In this document: in pieces, positions 7,440-15,558 of the stretch
How positions within the stretch are numbered: position 1 is the stretch's first letter
How the letters are laid out: each line of letters begins with the position of its first letter
Assembly: GCA_947502355.1 (NCBI GenBank)
Contig: CANMZP010000002.1
Coordinates: 1-64,000, forward strand
Reading direction: 5' to 3'
DNA: 64,000 nucleotides
Origin: an uncultured Thalassotalea sp.
GTDB taxonomy: Bacteria > Pseudomonadota > Gammaproteobacteria > Enterobacterales > Alteromonadaceae
The notes under the pieces: model-generated
The model's input: the letters and a program-made list of their open reading frames with translations, nothing else
The model's database searches: none
Told to the model about the DNA's origin: nothing
Position numbers and translations under genes: made by a program

Positions 7440-7991
7440 TTGAAATTTCGTGATTTATTAACTTTACCCAAAGATCGTCTGGACAGGCTAAACAAGCTTG
7501 AATTGATGGCCTTGCTTCCTAATACACCCGAAGATGTTATTGAGCAATTTTATGTTGATCATGGCATCAATAAAGAGTTTCAACAGCAATATAGCGACAT
7601 AAACTTAAACGAAGTGGTATGGGAAGTTGTGTCAGTTAACTATGACACGTTATCGAAATTATCGGTGTTTCCCGACTTTGTTGATTGGGTTAATCGCTGT
7701 GCGAAAAAATCACTAAGAGTGGCAAAAAACGATAACTGGAAAAGAATCGATCACGCACAGGACGTTGTTAATTATTGGCAGTTAAATAAAACCTGGCAGC
7801 GAAAACCCATTGTTATTTTAAAAGGGGACACCTTACACCTTGTTGAAGGGCACTCAAGATTTGGTTGCCTTAAAGGGCTAATTAAAGCTAACGTAATATC
7901 AAATGAGTGTGAGCATAAGATTTGGCTTGGTAAAAATGTATCCTTAGCTAACAGCGCGAATCACGATGCGGCAACCCCAAAAGGGTGTTAA
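7440..7991 (+). CDS. ParB-like fold protein
   Basis: The 183-residue product carries a C-terminal stretch KPIVILKGDTLHLVEGHSRFGCLKGLI (about residues 134-160), which matches the ParB/sulfiredoxin-like core where V-E-G-H-x-R is the phosphate-binding signature. The N-terminal half is helical. I chose the TTG at 7440 because GGAG lies five bases upstream at 7431-7434; the reading frame could be extended to a TTG at 7398, but without a ribosome site. No partner gene such as parA or a plasmid function is adjacent, so a role in partition is unlikely. The fold assignment is by motif only. Confidence 0.55.
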   Translation: MKFRDLLTLPKDRLDRLNKLELMALLPNTPEDVIEQFYVDHGINKEFQQQYSDINLNEVVWEVVSVNYDTLSKLSVFPDFVDWVNRCAKKSLRVAKNDNWKRIDHAQDVVNYWQLNKTWQRKPIVILKGDTLHLVEGHSRFGCLKGLIKANVISNECEHKIWLGKNVSLANSANHDAATPKGC

Positions 7992-8027
7992 AACGGATAT
8001 GGAACTTAATGGGTTTGGTATAATTAG

Positions 8028-8228
8028 ATGTCTTCTTTCGTTGTAAATTTAGTGGTCATTGTTTGTGCTGTTGGCCTGATTATTTGGGGCAAGATTTTAA
8101 GAGATAACAAAAGCTCAAAAGGCATTTCCGCGTCAAGTAATGACACATCAACTGGAACCGCTTTAATGGTCTGTGGGGCTTTATTGTTGTTAAGCCACCT
8201 TGTAAACGTTTTGGAAATTTTGGTTTAG
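8028..8228 (+). CDS. Small two-helix membrane protein
   Basis: The product has 66 residues with two hydrophobic helices (about 4-22 and 44-65) joined by a serine, lysine and threonine-rich loop. The helices and loop are consistent with a small inner-membrane protein. No family was recognised and no ribosome site stands out. Confidence 0.5.
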   Translation: MSSFVVNLVVIVCAVGLIIWGKILRDNKSSKGISASSNDTSTGTALMVCGALLLLSHLVNVLEILV

Positions 8229-8291
8229 CGTCAGCGATATCGACCTTACGAAAATATGTTTAACTCTCGGTTGTCACACCTAAGGAATACT

Positions 8292-8732
8292 ATGCGCGTT
8301 ATCATGACGCTTTTTTTTGTGTTGTTTTCGGTTACCACTCCCGCGTCTGAAACGGCCTCAGAAGCAGAACAAACACTCTCGTATGTAGATGATTTACATT
8401 GGCAACAAAGAATTATTTTAATTTGGCCATCAACTAACGCACAAGAAAAACAGCAGCTTGTTGATTTTAAAAACGAACTAGCCGAACGTGATGTCAGCTG
8501 GTTTGTTTTTGGGGACCATAGAGTTTACTCAAACTATCAAGGTGATATTAAACCCGATTTTGTGGTTAAAACCAGCAAGCAATATGCTCGCTATGTGCCG
8601 GGTGTGGTGCTTATTGGTAAAGACGGTGGTGTAAAGTTAACCCAAAAGTCGCTTGATTTGCAGGCCATCTTTAACGAAATTGACCAAATGCCCATGCGAC
8701 AGCAAGAAATAAAAAACAAGGCATTTAAATAA
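8292..8732 (+). CDS. DUF4174 periplasmic thioredoxin-like protein
   Basis: From the ATG at 8292, preceded by AAGGA at 8282-8286, the product is 146 residues. It has a signal peptide (MRVIMTLFFVLFSVTTPAS) and then the DUF4174 pattern: W-Q-Q-R-I-I-L-I-W-P, a D-x-x-W-F-V-F strand, and the closing GVVLIGKDGGVKL and D-L-Q-A-I-F-x-x-I-D-Q-M-P-M-R-Q-x-E. DUF4174 is a thioredoxin-like domain without the redox cysteines. It is expected to be periplasmic; its role is unknown. The longer frame from 8256 lacks a ribosome site. Confidence 0.8.
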   Translation: MRVIMTLFFVLFSVTTPASETASEAEQTLSYVDDLHWQQRIILIWPSTNAQEKQQLVDFKNELAERDVSWFVFGDHRVYSNYQGDIKPDFVVKTSKQYARYVPGVVLIGKDGGVKLTQKSLDLQAIFNEIDQMPMRQQEIKNKAFK

Positions 8733-8742
8733 GGGCTTATGT

Positions 8743-9477
8743 GTGAGGTTAATCGGCATAGACCTAGCGTGGCAAACCCATAAAAACCCGAGCGCAGTGG
8801 CTATAGGCAAACTCGAAAAAGAGCGACTCGTCGTTGAAACCATAAAGCCTGCCGTTACAGGGGTTAATAACCTGCTGTCGATTATCCAGTCGCAAGAAGA
8901 CGTAACCGGAATAGCCATTGATGCCTCTTTAATCATTAATAACCTGGTTGGTCAGCGCCCATGTGAAAACGACCTAAACATCGATTATCGCTCGCGAAAA
9001 GCTTCTTGCCATCCAACCAACTTGTCACTCTATCCAGACCCGCAATCGGTAAGCTTGTCGAAAAAACTCGAACGCCATGGCTATAAGCATTTAAATGGGC
9101 CACTTTGGCAAATTGAATGCTATCCACACCCCGCCATGGTGGAATGCTTTAACTTGCCAGAACGTCTGCTGTATAAAAAAGGCAAGGTTGCTGAAAAACG
9201 TGCTGGGCAGCGAGCATTGGTGGCCTTTATTAATCAATTAGCGGATTCGCCGGTTTTACCTCTAAAAATAAGCAAGCCGCTTAGCCGCTACGTATCTCAA
9301 TCGCACATTTCTACCCTAAAGGGGCAGGCGTTAAAAAGTAATGAAGACGCCTTAGATGCCATTGTGTGTTTGTATATTGCGGCCCTTTATCAACTTAAGG
9401 TAACTGGTAAGTTATACGGTGATACAAGCCATGGTTACATTTGGGTGCCGCAAGTCAATTGCCTTTCCTCAAGCTAA
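8743..9477 (+). CDS. DUF429 family protein
   Basis: This 244-residue protein begins with MRLIGIDLAWQTHKNPSA, the hallmark start of DUF429, whose fold resembles RNase H (an acidic residue in the first strand, here D in GIDLAW). The later IAIDASLIINN and the YPHPA motif, along with the SNEDALDAIVCLYIAALY helix near the C-terminus, fit the family. The likely role is a nuclease or nucleic-acid-linked function, but nothing is proven. The start is the GTG at 8743 with AAGGGC about six bases upstream. It lies ten bases after the DUF4174 gene and may share its message. Confidence 0.8.
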   Translation: MRLIGIDLAWQTHKNPSAVAIGKLEKERLVVETIKPAVTGVNNLLSIIQSQEDVTGIAIDASLIINNLVGQRPCENDLNIDYRSRKASCHPTNLSLYPDPQSVSLSKKLERHGYKHLNGPLWQIECYPHPAMVECFNLPERLLYKKGKVAEKRAGQRALVAFINQLADSPVLPLKISKPLSRYVSQSHISTLKGQALKSNEDALDAIVCLYIAALYQLKVTGKLYGDTSHGYIWVPQVNCLSSS

Positions 9478-9577
9478 AAGGGCTCGTTCATATTTTGCTA
9501 TAGCGATATTTTTATTTGATTATTAAAGCTTAATGTCACTATCGAGCTATAGTTATAAAAAACTTAGGAGATCTTTA

Positions 9578-9736
9578 ATGAATAACTTAGTGCTTATTAT
9601 TTTGGCTATTCTCTTACCACCGGTTGCCGTATTTTTAAAAAGTGGTGTGGGGAAAGACCTTTTGATTAATATTATTTTGTGTTTGTTTTTCTATATCCCT
9701 GGCATATTGCATGCCATTTGGTTAGTGACAAAATAA
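9578..9736 (+). CDS. YqaE/Pmp3 family membrane protein
   Basis: The 52-residue product is two membrane helices with the signature of YqaE/Pmp3/UPF0057: ILAILLPPVAVFLKSG and then LLINIILCLFFYIPGILHAIW. These proteolipids are induced by salt or cold stress in several organisms and affect membrane potential. The start is the ATG at 9578, seven bases after AGGAG (9566-9570); the frame could extend to 9533 but that adds a non-conserved basic stretch. Confidence 0.9.
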   Translation: MNNLVLIILAILLPPVAVFLKSGVGKDLLINIILCLFFYIPGILHAIWLVTK

Positions 9737-9746
9737 GCTTGAATGA

Positions 9747-9992
9747 ATGATTTCTTGTGAGCAACACGACCACATAGAAATTGTTTGTACGTATCAGTTT
9801 CCCATAAAACTGAGTCTTAAATCGGGTTTAACTATAAAGGGTATTGCTAAGGACACGTGCCTTGATGAACATCGTGCCGAGTGCATAAAAGTCAAGCAGG
9901 GGGAGTCCATAACCTTAGTGGTATTGGAGCAGGTGTTAAGCTTAGAAGTATGCGTAGAAAACCCATTCTTTAAATCCATTTCCTTTGGTTAA
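9747..9992 (+). CDS. rof: Rho-binding antiterminator Rof
   Basis: The 81-residue protein follows the Rof family from end to end: ISCEQHDHIEIVCTYQFPIKL at the start, then a G-x-A-x-D-T-x-x-x-x-x-R-x-E-C-I-K segment and the C-terminal LEVCVENPFF. In E. coli, Rof (YaeO) binds the termination factor Rho and blocks it from loading on RNA. It starts about ten bases after the Pmp3-like gene, so the two probably share a transcript. Its stop codon falls inside a 19 base tandem repeat. Confidence 0.85.
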   Translation: MISCEQHDHIEIVCTYQFPIKLSLKSGLTIKGIAKDTCLDEHRAECIKVKQGESITLVVLEQVLSLEVCVENPFFKSISFG

Positions 9993-10008
9993 ATCCATTT
10001 CCTTTGGT
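9971..10008 (+). repeat. 19 base tandem duplication
   Basis: Two perfect copies of a 19 base unit beginning TAAATCCATTTCC lie head to tail (9971-9989 and 9990-10008). The first copy encodes the end of Rof, and the second begins with the stop codon, so the duplication probably left the protein unchanged and lies downstream of it. It looks like a slippage event. Confidence 0.9.
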
Positions 10009-10237
10009 TAAAGCAAGGCATTCCCGATGATAGGAGATCGGCAATGGCCTCCATAATTAAGTACCTATCTAAGGTGGCATAAACACGCATTAGTAGCTTA
10101 ACATTCCTCTTTTTTCCCAGTTAATATCTTCGTAATAAACTTGTCTTGTTTAAATTTACAATGTGCTTTGTGAAAAATATGTTATTTTATTTGTCGAATG
10201 CTCACATCGTCCTGATAAAAAAAGCACAAGGGATACC

Positions 10238-11608
10238 ATGAACAAACATTTAATGATGCTAATTGCTCCTGTTGCAGCTCTGTTGGCATTTTTCCTCTTA
10301 TCGGCAAACGGCATCAGCTTTGCCATAAGCGTTACCGTTGCGATTACCATTATTACGGTGTTGTTTTGGATAACCGAGCCGATCCCCATTCCGGCAACGT
10401 CTCTGATCCCGTTTTCGTTGTTGCCTTTATTTAATGTCGTTGATCACAAATCTATTGCTTCTTCCTTGGGCTCACACGTTATTTTATTGCTGATGGGGGC
10501 GTTTATGCTTTCTAAAGCGTTGGAGAAAAGTGGCGTACATCGTCGCCTGGCATTGGGCATGGTGAATCTTGTTGGTGTGCATAGTGGTAAACGCTTGGTG
10601 TTGGGTTTTATGTTGGCATCGAGCTTATTGAGCATGTGGATTTCAAACACCGCAACGGTGCTTATTATGCTCCCCATGGCGATGGCCATATTAACCCATG
10701 TTGAAGACCAAAAGCTTAAAGTTGCTCTTATTTTGGGCATTGCATACTCCGCTAGTCTTGGTGGCGTAGGTACGTTGATTGGTACGCCGCCAAACGTGAT
10801 TTTTATGGGCGTGTATGAACAATTTAGTGGCAATGAATTTAGCTTTGTCTCGTGGATGAAAGTGGGTATTCCCGTGGTGCTTATTTCCATCCCCATCATG
10901 GCGCTTTGGTTAACCCGAAACATTAAAACCAAACACCCAATCCCACTGCCTGAAGTGGGCAACTGGCGGGTAGAAGAAAAGCGCACTTTATTGGTGTTTG
11001 GCTTAACCACGCTAGCTTGGATTACTCGGCAAGAACCGTTTGGAGGCTGGGGGCAGTGGTTTGATATTAGCCATGCCGGCGACAGCACGGTAGCGCTTAC
11101 TGCTGTGGTTGTTATGTTTATGGTGTCTGACGGTAAAAAGGGCCGCTTGCTCGACTGGCCAACGGCCAAAAACATTCCTTGGGATATGCTGATTCTATTT
11201 GCCGGAGGAATTGCCTTAGCAAAAGGGTTTGTTGCATCTGGATTAAGTGACATGCTTGGCCAGTGGATTGTAGGTCTTAAAGAACTGCCTATCTTGTTAA
11301 TGCTATTAAGTTTGTGTTTGGTGGTAACGTATTTAACCGAAATCACCAGTAATACGGCCACGGCGACATTGCTTATGCCAATACTGGCGTCTGCGGCATT
11401 AACCATGGGGTTAGACCCTGTGGTATTAATGATACCAGCGGCAATGTGTGCCAGTTGTGCCTTTATGCTGCCCGTGGCAACAGCACCTAATGCCATTGCC
11501 TATGGTACGGGGGAGATTGATATTAAAAACATGATATACGAAGGGGCTATTTTGAGTGTTTTGGTCTCTTGTATTATTGCCTTTGTGTGTTATTGGTTGT
11601 TGCTATAA
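10238..11608 (+). CDS. DASS (SLC13) family sodium/carboxylate or anion symporter
   Basis: This 456-residue protein has about eleven to twelve membrane helices. It carries DASS marks: the repeated S-N-T-A-T segments (SNTATVLIMLPMAMAIL and TSNTATATLLMPILA), G-T-P-P-N-V-I-F and the C-terminal APNAIAYGTGEI. These form the paired sodium and substrate sites in SdcS/VcINDY-type transporters. Substrates are usually dicarboxylates such as succinate, or sulfate. The ATG at 10238 follows AAGGGA at 10228-10233 and is a better start than the frame opening at 10163. The substrate cannot be told from sequence alone. Confidence 0.85.
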   Translation: MNKHLMMLIAPVAALLAFFLLSANGISFAISVTVAITIITVLFWITEPIPIPATSLIPFSLLPLFNVVDHKSIASSLGSHVILLLMGAFMLSKALEKSGVHRRLALGMVNLVGVHSGKRLVLGFMLASSLLSMWISNTATVLIMLPMAMAILTHVEDQKLKVALILGIAYSASLGGVGTLIGTPPNVIFMGVYEQFSGNEFSFVSWMKVGIPVVLISIPIMALWLTRNIKTKHPIPLPEVGNWRVEEKRTLLVFGLTTLAWITRQEPFGGWGQWFDISHAGDSTVALTAVVVMFMVSDGKKGRLLDWPTAKNIPWDMLILFAGGIALAKGFVASGLSDMLGQWIVGLKELPILLMLLSLCLVVTYLTEITSNTATATLLMPILASAALTMGLDPVVLMIPAAMCASCAFMLPVATAPNAIAYGTGEIDIKNMIYEGAILSVLVSCIIAFVCYWLLL

Positions 11609-11740
11609 TGCGATTTATGAATGACTTTTTCGCCAGAGCGGGCTCTGCTCACCGAGCAAACTAAGCAATAGTGGTATAAATTTAAAGGGTCAGGGCAGCA
11701 AGCTGGCTAATTGCTTTATTACTTTTAAAGGTGAGCCATT

Positions 11741-12685
11741 ATGAAAACAGTCGCCATTATTCAAGAATCGCCTTACGTTCTTGATAAAAAACGGACCATA
11801 GAAAAAGCGGTAGAAATCATTAATTCCGTTGCCGCCAAAGGGGCGCAACTTATCGTTTTTCCCGAAGCCTTTATACCCGGGTATCCCGCTTGGATTTGGC
11901 GACTGAGGCCTGGCGGCGATTGGGGGACATGTGAAGAGTTGCATAGGCGTTTACTTAATAATGCTATCGATCTGTCATCTGACGATTTAACCCCCATACT
12001 GAATGCCGCAGCAGACAATAAGGTAACTTTGGTTTGCGGTATTAACGAGCGAGATCATACCAACAGTCAATCAACCATTTACAATACCGCACTAACCATA
12101 GATAGCCATGGCCAAATCATCAATCATCATCGTAAGCTTATGCCGACAAACCCCGAGCGAATGGTGTGGGGCTTTGGCGATGGGTATGGTTTAAATGTTT
12201 GTAACACACCTGTGGGCCGAATCGGTAGCTTGATTTGTTGGGAAAACTATATGCCTTTGGCAAGGTATGCCCTTTACTCACAAGGTGTTGAAATTTATAT
12301 TGCGCCAACGTATGACAGTGGTGATGCCTGGACTGGTACCATGCAACACATCGCCAGAGAAGGTAAATGTTGGGTATTGTCTTGTGGTGTGGCCTTGCAA
12401 CGAAGTGACTTGCCCAAAGACTTTCCCAATTTAGATCAGCTTTATCCGGCAGATGAAGACTGGGTAAACCCCGGAGACTCACTGGTTGTTTCTCCTACTG
12501 GAGAAATTGTTGCCGGTCCTTTAACAAAAGAGAAAGGCCATCTCCTAGTTGATATTGATGTTGACCTTGCCACAAGCTCTAAGCGGGCCTTGGATGTTGC
12601 CGGTCATTATTCAAGACCAGATGTGTTTACCTTGCAAGTTGATAAAGCACGTCAATCTCCGGTTCATTTTAACAATGATGATTAA
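11741..12685 (+). CDS. Carbon-nitrogen hydrolase, nitrilase type
   Basis: The 314-residue protein has the nitrilase Glu-Lys-Cys triad: E42 in FPEAFIPGYP, K132 in HHRKLMPTNPE and C166 in LICWENYMP. The P-x-Y-P-x-W region after the first motif, the T-x-x-E-R-x-x-W-G-x-G-D segment and the following E-N-Y-M-P are typical of true nitrilases (aliphatic or arylacetonitrilases) rather than amidases or ureidopropionases. It would turn a nitrile into the acid and ammonia in the cytoplasm. AAAGGTGAG stands upstream. Its length is a little short of the roughly 330-360 residues common in the group, since the C-terminal tail is brief. Confidence 0.88.
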   Translation: MKTVAIIQESPYVLDKKRTIEKAVEIINSVAAKGAQLIVFPEAFIPGYPAWIWRLRPGGDWGTCEELHRRLLNNAIDLSSDDLTPILNAAADNKVTLVCGINERDHTNSQSTIYNTALTIDSHGQIINHHRKLMPTNPERMVWGFGDGYGLNVCNTPVGRIGSLICWENYMPLARYALYSQGVEIYIAPTYDSGDAWTGTMQHIAREGKCWVLSCGVALQRSDLPKDFPNLDQLYPADEDWVNPGDSLVVSPTGEIVAGPLTKEKGHLLVDIDVDLATSSKRALDVAGHYSRPDVFTLQVDKARQSPVHFNNDD

Positions 12686-12831
12686 TACCGACCGCGGTGT
12701 TGATTGTTGTGTAAATTAAGCGAATGAATTATTTTTTGGTGTGCAATTAATTAAACAGTTTTGCCTAAGTAAATGAATTTAAAAAAATTGTCGGTCTGTT
12801 TAGTTATCACCGAGACTAAGGGGGATGATAG

Positions 12832-13140
12832 ATGAAATTGGTCTACAGCAATGAAAACAGTTTTTTAGTGAATAATATAAAAAACCTGATTGAAGCGCAA
12901 AATATCGAGGTATTCCTAAAAAATGAGTTTGCTCAGGGGGCGATGGGGGAAATCTCACCATTAGATACCTGGCCGGAAATTTGGGTGATTGATGATAATG
13001 ACTATGACCGAGTGATGAAAATAGTCGATTCATCGCAAAAGCGACCGATTAGTCATGACTGGATTTGTAACCAATGTCAGGAAAGCAACGACGCCTCATT
13101 TGAAGTGTGTTGGAACTGCCAACAGGATAGTCAGGGATAA
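12832..13140 (+). CDS. DUF2007 protein with zinc ribbon
   Basis: This 102-residue protein has an N-terminal DUF2007 domain (MKLVYSNENSFLVNNIKNLIEAQNI and the WPEIWVIDDNDYDRV segment) and a C-terminal C-x-x-C ... C-x-x-C zinc ribbon (CNQC near residue 79 and CWNC near residue 93). DUF2007 is described as a putative signal-transducing, PII-like domain. The zinc ribbon likely binds nucleic acid or protein. It is three bases from the next gene and probably cotranscribed. Confidence 0.85.
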   Translation: MKLVYSNENSFLVNNIKNLIEAQNIEVFLKNEFAQGAMGEISPLDTWPEIWVIDDNDYDRVMKIVDSSQKRPISHDWICNQCQESNDASFEVCWNCQQDSQG

Positions 13141-13142
13141 CT

Positions 13143-13613
13143 GTGTTTATTCAAATTAGAGCCTTCAAAGAGGGTGATGAAGATGAGCTTCGATCTCTGT
13201 TTTTTAATAGTATTCATAATGCTTGCAAAAAAGACTATAGCCCGCAGCAGTTAGCTGCTTGGGCACCAGAGCAATATGATGAAAGCCAATGGCATGAGAG
13301 GATTCGCAAAATAAATCCATTTATCGCTCACAATGGCCAGCAAATTGTGGGTTACGCCGATGTACAAAGCGATGGTTATATTGATCACTTCTTTTGCCAT
13401 TACCAGTTCCAGGGAAAAGGCGTTGCTAAAGCACTCATGAGCACATTAATGAACATTGCCCAAAAAAAACAATTACCCCGCCTACACGCTCAGGTCAGCA
13501 AAACCGCGAAGCCGTTTTTTGAATACATTGGTTTTCAAGTGATTAACCCACAGCAAGTTGAGGTGCGTGGTGAAATGCTAACCAATTACGTAATGGAATT
13601 TCGATTATGGTGA
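13143..13613 (+). CDS. GNAT family N-acetyltransferase
   Basis: This 156-residue protein has the GNAT fold order, with the acetyl-CoA binding loop F-Q-G-K-G-V-A-K-A-L (Q/RxxGxG/A type) near residues 90-99, the strand before it (IDHFFCHYQF), and C-terminal FFEYIGFQVINPQQVEV. The middle (YSPQQLAAWAP) is typical of the acetyltransferases often called YafP- or ElaA-like. It starts with a GTG at 13143 right after the DUF2007 gene. The substrate is unknown. Confidence 0.85.
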   Translation: MFIQIRAFKEGDEDELRSLFFNSIHNACKKDYSPQQLAAWAPEQYDESQWHERIRKINPFIAHNGQQIVGYADVQSDGYIDHFFCHYQFQGKGVAKALMSTLMNIAQKKQLPRLHAQVSKTAKPFFEYIGFQVINPQQVEVRGEMLTNYVMEFRLW

Positions 13614-13614
13614 A

Positions 13615-13859
13615 AAAGTCTCTTTGGTGTTCTTTAAATAAGCGAGCACTTAACATAGGTGCGCCAAAGTGAAAAGGTGTGTTTATTGTATCAAAACCCG
13701 CATTGGCAATCTCTTCCATCACCGGCTCAATCATCTGGTATCCCATCCCATCATCATGCCTTAAAGGCTTTACGTGCCGTCACGTAATGTTTCGTTTAAC
13801 GCCCGTTTCTCACCTTCACCCGAAGCAAACGCTTTACATGGCTTTTGTTCGTTCTTCAT
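13615..13859 (-). pseudogene. Decayed N-terminal fragment of an HMGL/pyruvate-carboxyltransferase-like protein
   Basis: On the minus strand, an ATG at 13859 opens a frame reading MKNEQKPC...KRALNETLRDGT, then stop, S-L, stop, G-M-M-M-G. The conserved motif of the HMG-CoA lyase-like TIM barrel is R-D-G-T-Q-S-L-W-G, so the two stops fall exactly on the Q and W codons. A frameshift follows, and the other frame continues with MIEPVMEEIANAGFDTINTP and then FHFGAPMLSARLFKEHQRDFF. All of it stops abruptly at the end of the GNAT gene, so most of the gene is missing. This is a clear relic, since metal-binding D and its context remain visible. Confidence 0.6.
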
Positions 13860-14180
13860 GAAATACGCCTCAATTTAATTACTGGATTATGCTGTTATTT
13901 TAGCCTCCCAATGTTGGTTGGGCTTTTCAAGTTTACGGGGCAGATCTTAGGCATTGGATAATTTGGGTAACGCTTTATCTTATTGATTTTAATTGGTTTA
14001 TTTTTGTCTTTCTGGGTTGTTCCATATAAAAGGGGCCTCAGACTTGGTTGTGAATTGGAGGCATTATTTTTATAGGTTGGCTAACTGCTTGATATATAAG
14101 TTATCTCTTGGTGGTTGTTAATGACATGAGGTTCGGTATTATTGGTTAGTAAATGAACAATAAATAATAGGAGTTCATTG
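13860..14180. other. Intergenic stretch, no feature seen
   Basis: About 320 bases between the carboxyltransferase relic and the DUF962 gene. I see no open frame, hairpin with T run, or repeat that stands out, other than the ribosome site AGGAG at 14169-14173 belonging to the next gene. Confidence 0.5.
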
Positions 14181-14486
14181 ATGAGCGAACCTTATGCCAG
14201 TTTTAAAGCCTTTTATCCTTTTTATTTAAGTCAGCATAAAGACCGAATCTGCCGCCGCCTGCATTTTTTCGGCTCTGCGCTGGTTCTTGCCTTAATCGTT
14301 TATGTACTCGTTACGGGGCGTTGGGAGAGTTTACTGCTGGTCCCTGTCATAGGGTATGGATTTGCCTGGGTGGGGCATTTCTTTTTTGAAAAGAACAAAC
14401 CCGCTACTTTTACCTACCCTTGGTACAGCCTATTGGGGGATTGGGTAATGTTTAAAGACATACTGATTGGCAAAATAAAATTTTAA
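14181..14486 (+). CDS. DUF962/Mpo1-like membrane protein
   Basis: The 101-residue product fits the Mpo1-like (DUF962) family: YASFKAFYPFYLSQHKDR, then RRLHFFGSALVLALIVY, and later GYGFAWVGHFFFEKNKPATFTYPWYSLLGDWVMF. In yeast, Mpo1 is a dioxygenase in the alpha-oxidation of 2-hydroxy fatty acids, whose histidines (here H20, H28 region and H-F-F-F-E) bind iron; bacterial members are uncharacterised. Start at the ATG at 14181 follows AGGAG with a seven-base gap; a TTG just upstream is not needed. Confidence 0.85.
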   Translation: MSEPYASFKAFYPFYLSQHKDRICRRLHFFGSALVLALIVYVLVTGRWESLLLVPVIGYGFAWVGHFFFEKNKPATFTYPWYSLLGDWVMFKDILIGKIKF

Positions 14487-14608
14487 TTTCCTGTTTTTAC
14501 TCTGATCTTTATTTTATTTCCGGCGTTTATTTACTAGATTTAAGGTAACCAAATAAGTGTTGTAATAGGTTAAGTCACATTCTTCACAACGGTAAAGTGA
14601 GGCGAGTG

Positions 14609-14758
14609 AATTAACCGGGTTTATAAAGATAAACGCCAGACAACCATTCATGTTGGCAAGCAATGCCCAATAGAACTGCTGGCAATTAACCGGGTTTATA
14701 AAGATAAACGCCAGACAACCATTCATATTGGCAAGCAATGCCCAATAGAACTGCTGGC
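14609..14758 (+). repeat. 75 base tandem duplication
   Basis: Two head-to-tail copies of a 75 base unit (14609-14683 and 14684-14758) differ at only one base (G at 14652, A at 14727). Since 75 is a multiple of three, several frames stay open through both copies; one + strand frame gives a 25-residue peptide repeated in tandem with a Y-K-D-K-R-Q-T-T-I-H core. It ends about 20 bases before the start of the thioredoxin gene. There is no further copy in the window. Confidence 0.9.
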
Positions 14759-14776
14759 AATAAAAAGGGGGCTTAT

Positions 14777-15115
14777 ATGGACAGTTGTACGTTAGGTTTT
14801 AATCCGGACTATGGTGAGCAAGCACCGTCATTTGAAGAGGTGTCGGCCTTAAAAGGCGAAGCCGTTATCGAATTTGGCGCACCTTGGTGTCAGCATTGCC
14901 AGGCCGCTGAACCGGCGATTCAAAGGGTATTAAGCGGTTACCATGATATGCCACACATAAAAGTATTTGATGGCAAAGGCAAACCATTAGGGCGCGCATT
15001 TAAAGTAAAATTATGGCCAACCGTTATTTTGTTGCAAGACGGCATTGAGGTGAGGCGCATTGTTCGACCGTCACATGTCGATGAAGTACTGCAATTTATG
15101 AACGAAGCAGAATAG
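14777..15115 (+). CDS. Thioredoxin-family protein
   Basis: This 112-residue protein has a thioredoxin fold with the active-site motif C-Q-H-C (C38 and C41) after IEFGAPW, and a LWPTVIL cis-proline region. It has no signal peptide, so it works in the cytoplasm. The CQHC dipeptide differs from the CGPC of thioredoxin 1, suggesting a side redox role. Start: ATG 14777 with AAGGGGG just upstream; the frame could extend to 14738 through the tandem repeat but that is not conserved sequence. Confidence 0.88.
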   Translation: MDSCTLGFNPDYGEQAPSFEEVSALKGEAVIEFGAPWCQHCQAAEPAIQRVLSGYHDMPHIKVFDGKGKPLGRAFKVKLWPTVILLQDGIEVRRIVRPSHVDEVLQFMNEAE

Positions 15116-15152
15116 AAGAACAATTACATTCAGTTATTTAAGGGGAGACACC

Positions 15153-15530
15153 ATGCTCGATTTTAAAAATTCATCCGTATTTAAACTTAAACCCATTGAT
15201 GTCGAAGACATACGCGAAGACTTTCATAAATTTTTAATTGATGGCGAGTCGGTGTTTGCTGGGTTTAAAAGTATGCGCGATCAAGTCGTATTTACCAGCA
15301 AGCGTATTATTAGTGCCAATGTGCAAGGGATAATGGGCTCCAAAGTAGATTACACCTCGCTGCCCTACAGTAAAATTCAGGCGTTTTCGGTGGAGTCGTC
15401 CGGCACACTCGATTTAGATTGTGAAATTGAATTGTATTTAAGCGAATTAGGCAAAGTAAAGTTTGAAATCAGCGGCTCGTTTGACTTGATTCAGTTTAAC
15501 AAACACATTAGTGAACATATTCTGGGCTAA
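15153..15530 (+). CDS. Bacterial PH domain protein (DUF1696/YvbH-like)
   Basis: The 125-residue protein is a single bacterial PH domain of the DUF1696 type: E-x-x-F-A-G-F-K-S-M-R-D-Q-V-V-F-T-S-K-R-I-I, then the V-D-Y-x-S-L-P-Y-S-K-I-Q-A-F-S-V-E strand pair. The function is unknown. An AGGGGAGA ribosome site stands about eight bases before the ATG. It overlaps nothing and precedes the DUF3224 gene by 28 bases, so they may be cotranscribed. Confidence 0.8.
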   Translation: MLDFKNSSVFKLKPIDVEDIREDFHKFLIDGESVFAGFKSMRDQVVFTSKRIISANVQGIMGSKVDYTSLPYSKIQAFSVESSGTLDLDCEIELYLSELGKVKFEISGSFDLIQFNKHISEHILG

Positions 15531-15558
15531 AAAAAACCAACCAAAAGAGATAATAACA

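Noticed and set aside
10444-11496. A 350-codon open frame on the minus strand opposite the DASS transporter
   Set aside because: It is antisense to a clear membrane transporter. Its translation has no family features and is rich in Ile, Asn, Ser and Pro, as expected from an antisense of hydrophobic codons.
14514-14738. A 74-codon minus strand frame through the 75 base repeat
   Set aside because: The open frame is a result of a repeat unit divisible by three; there is no ribosome site or known domain, and it starts within the second copy.
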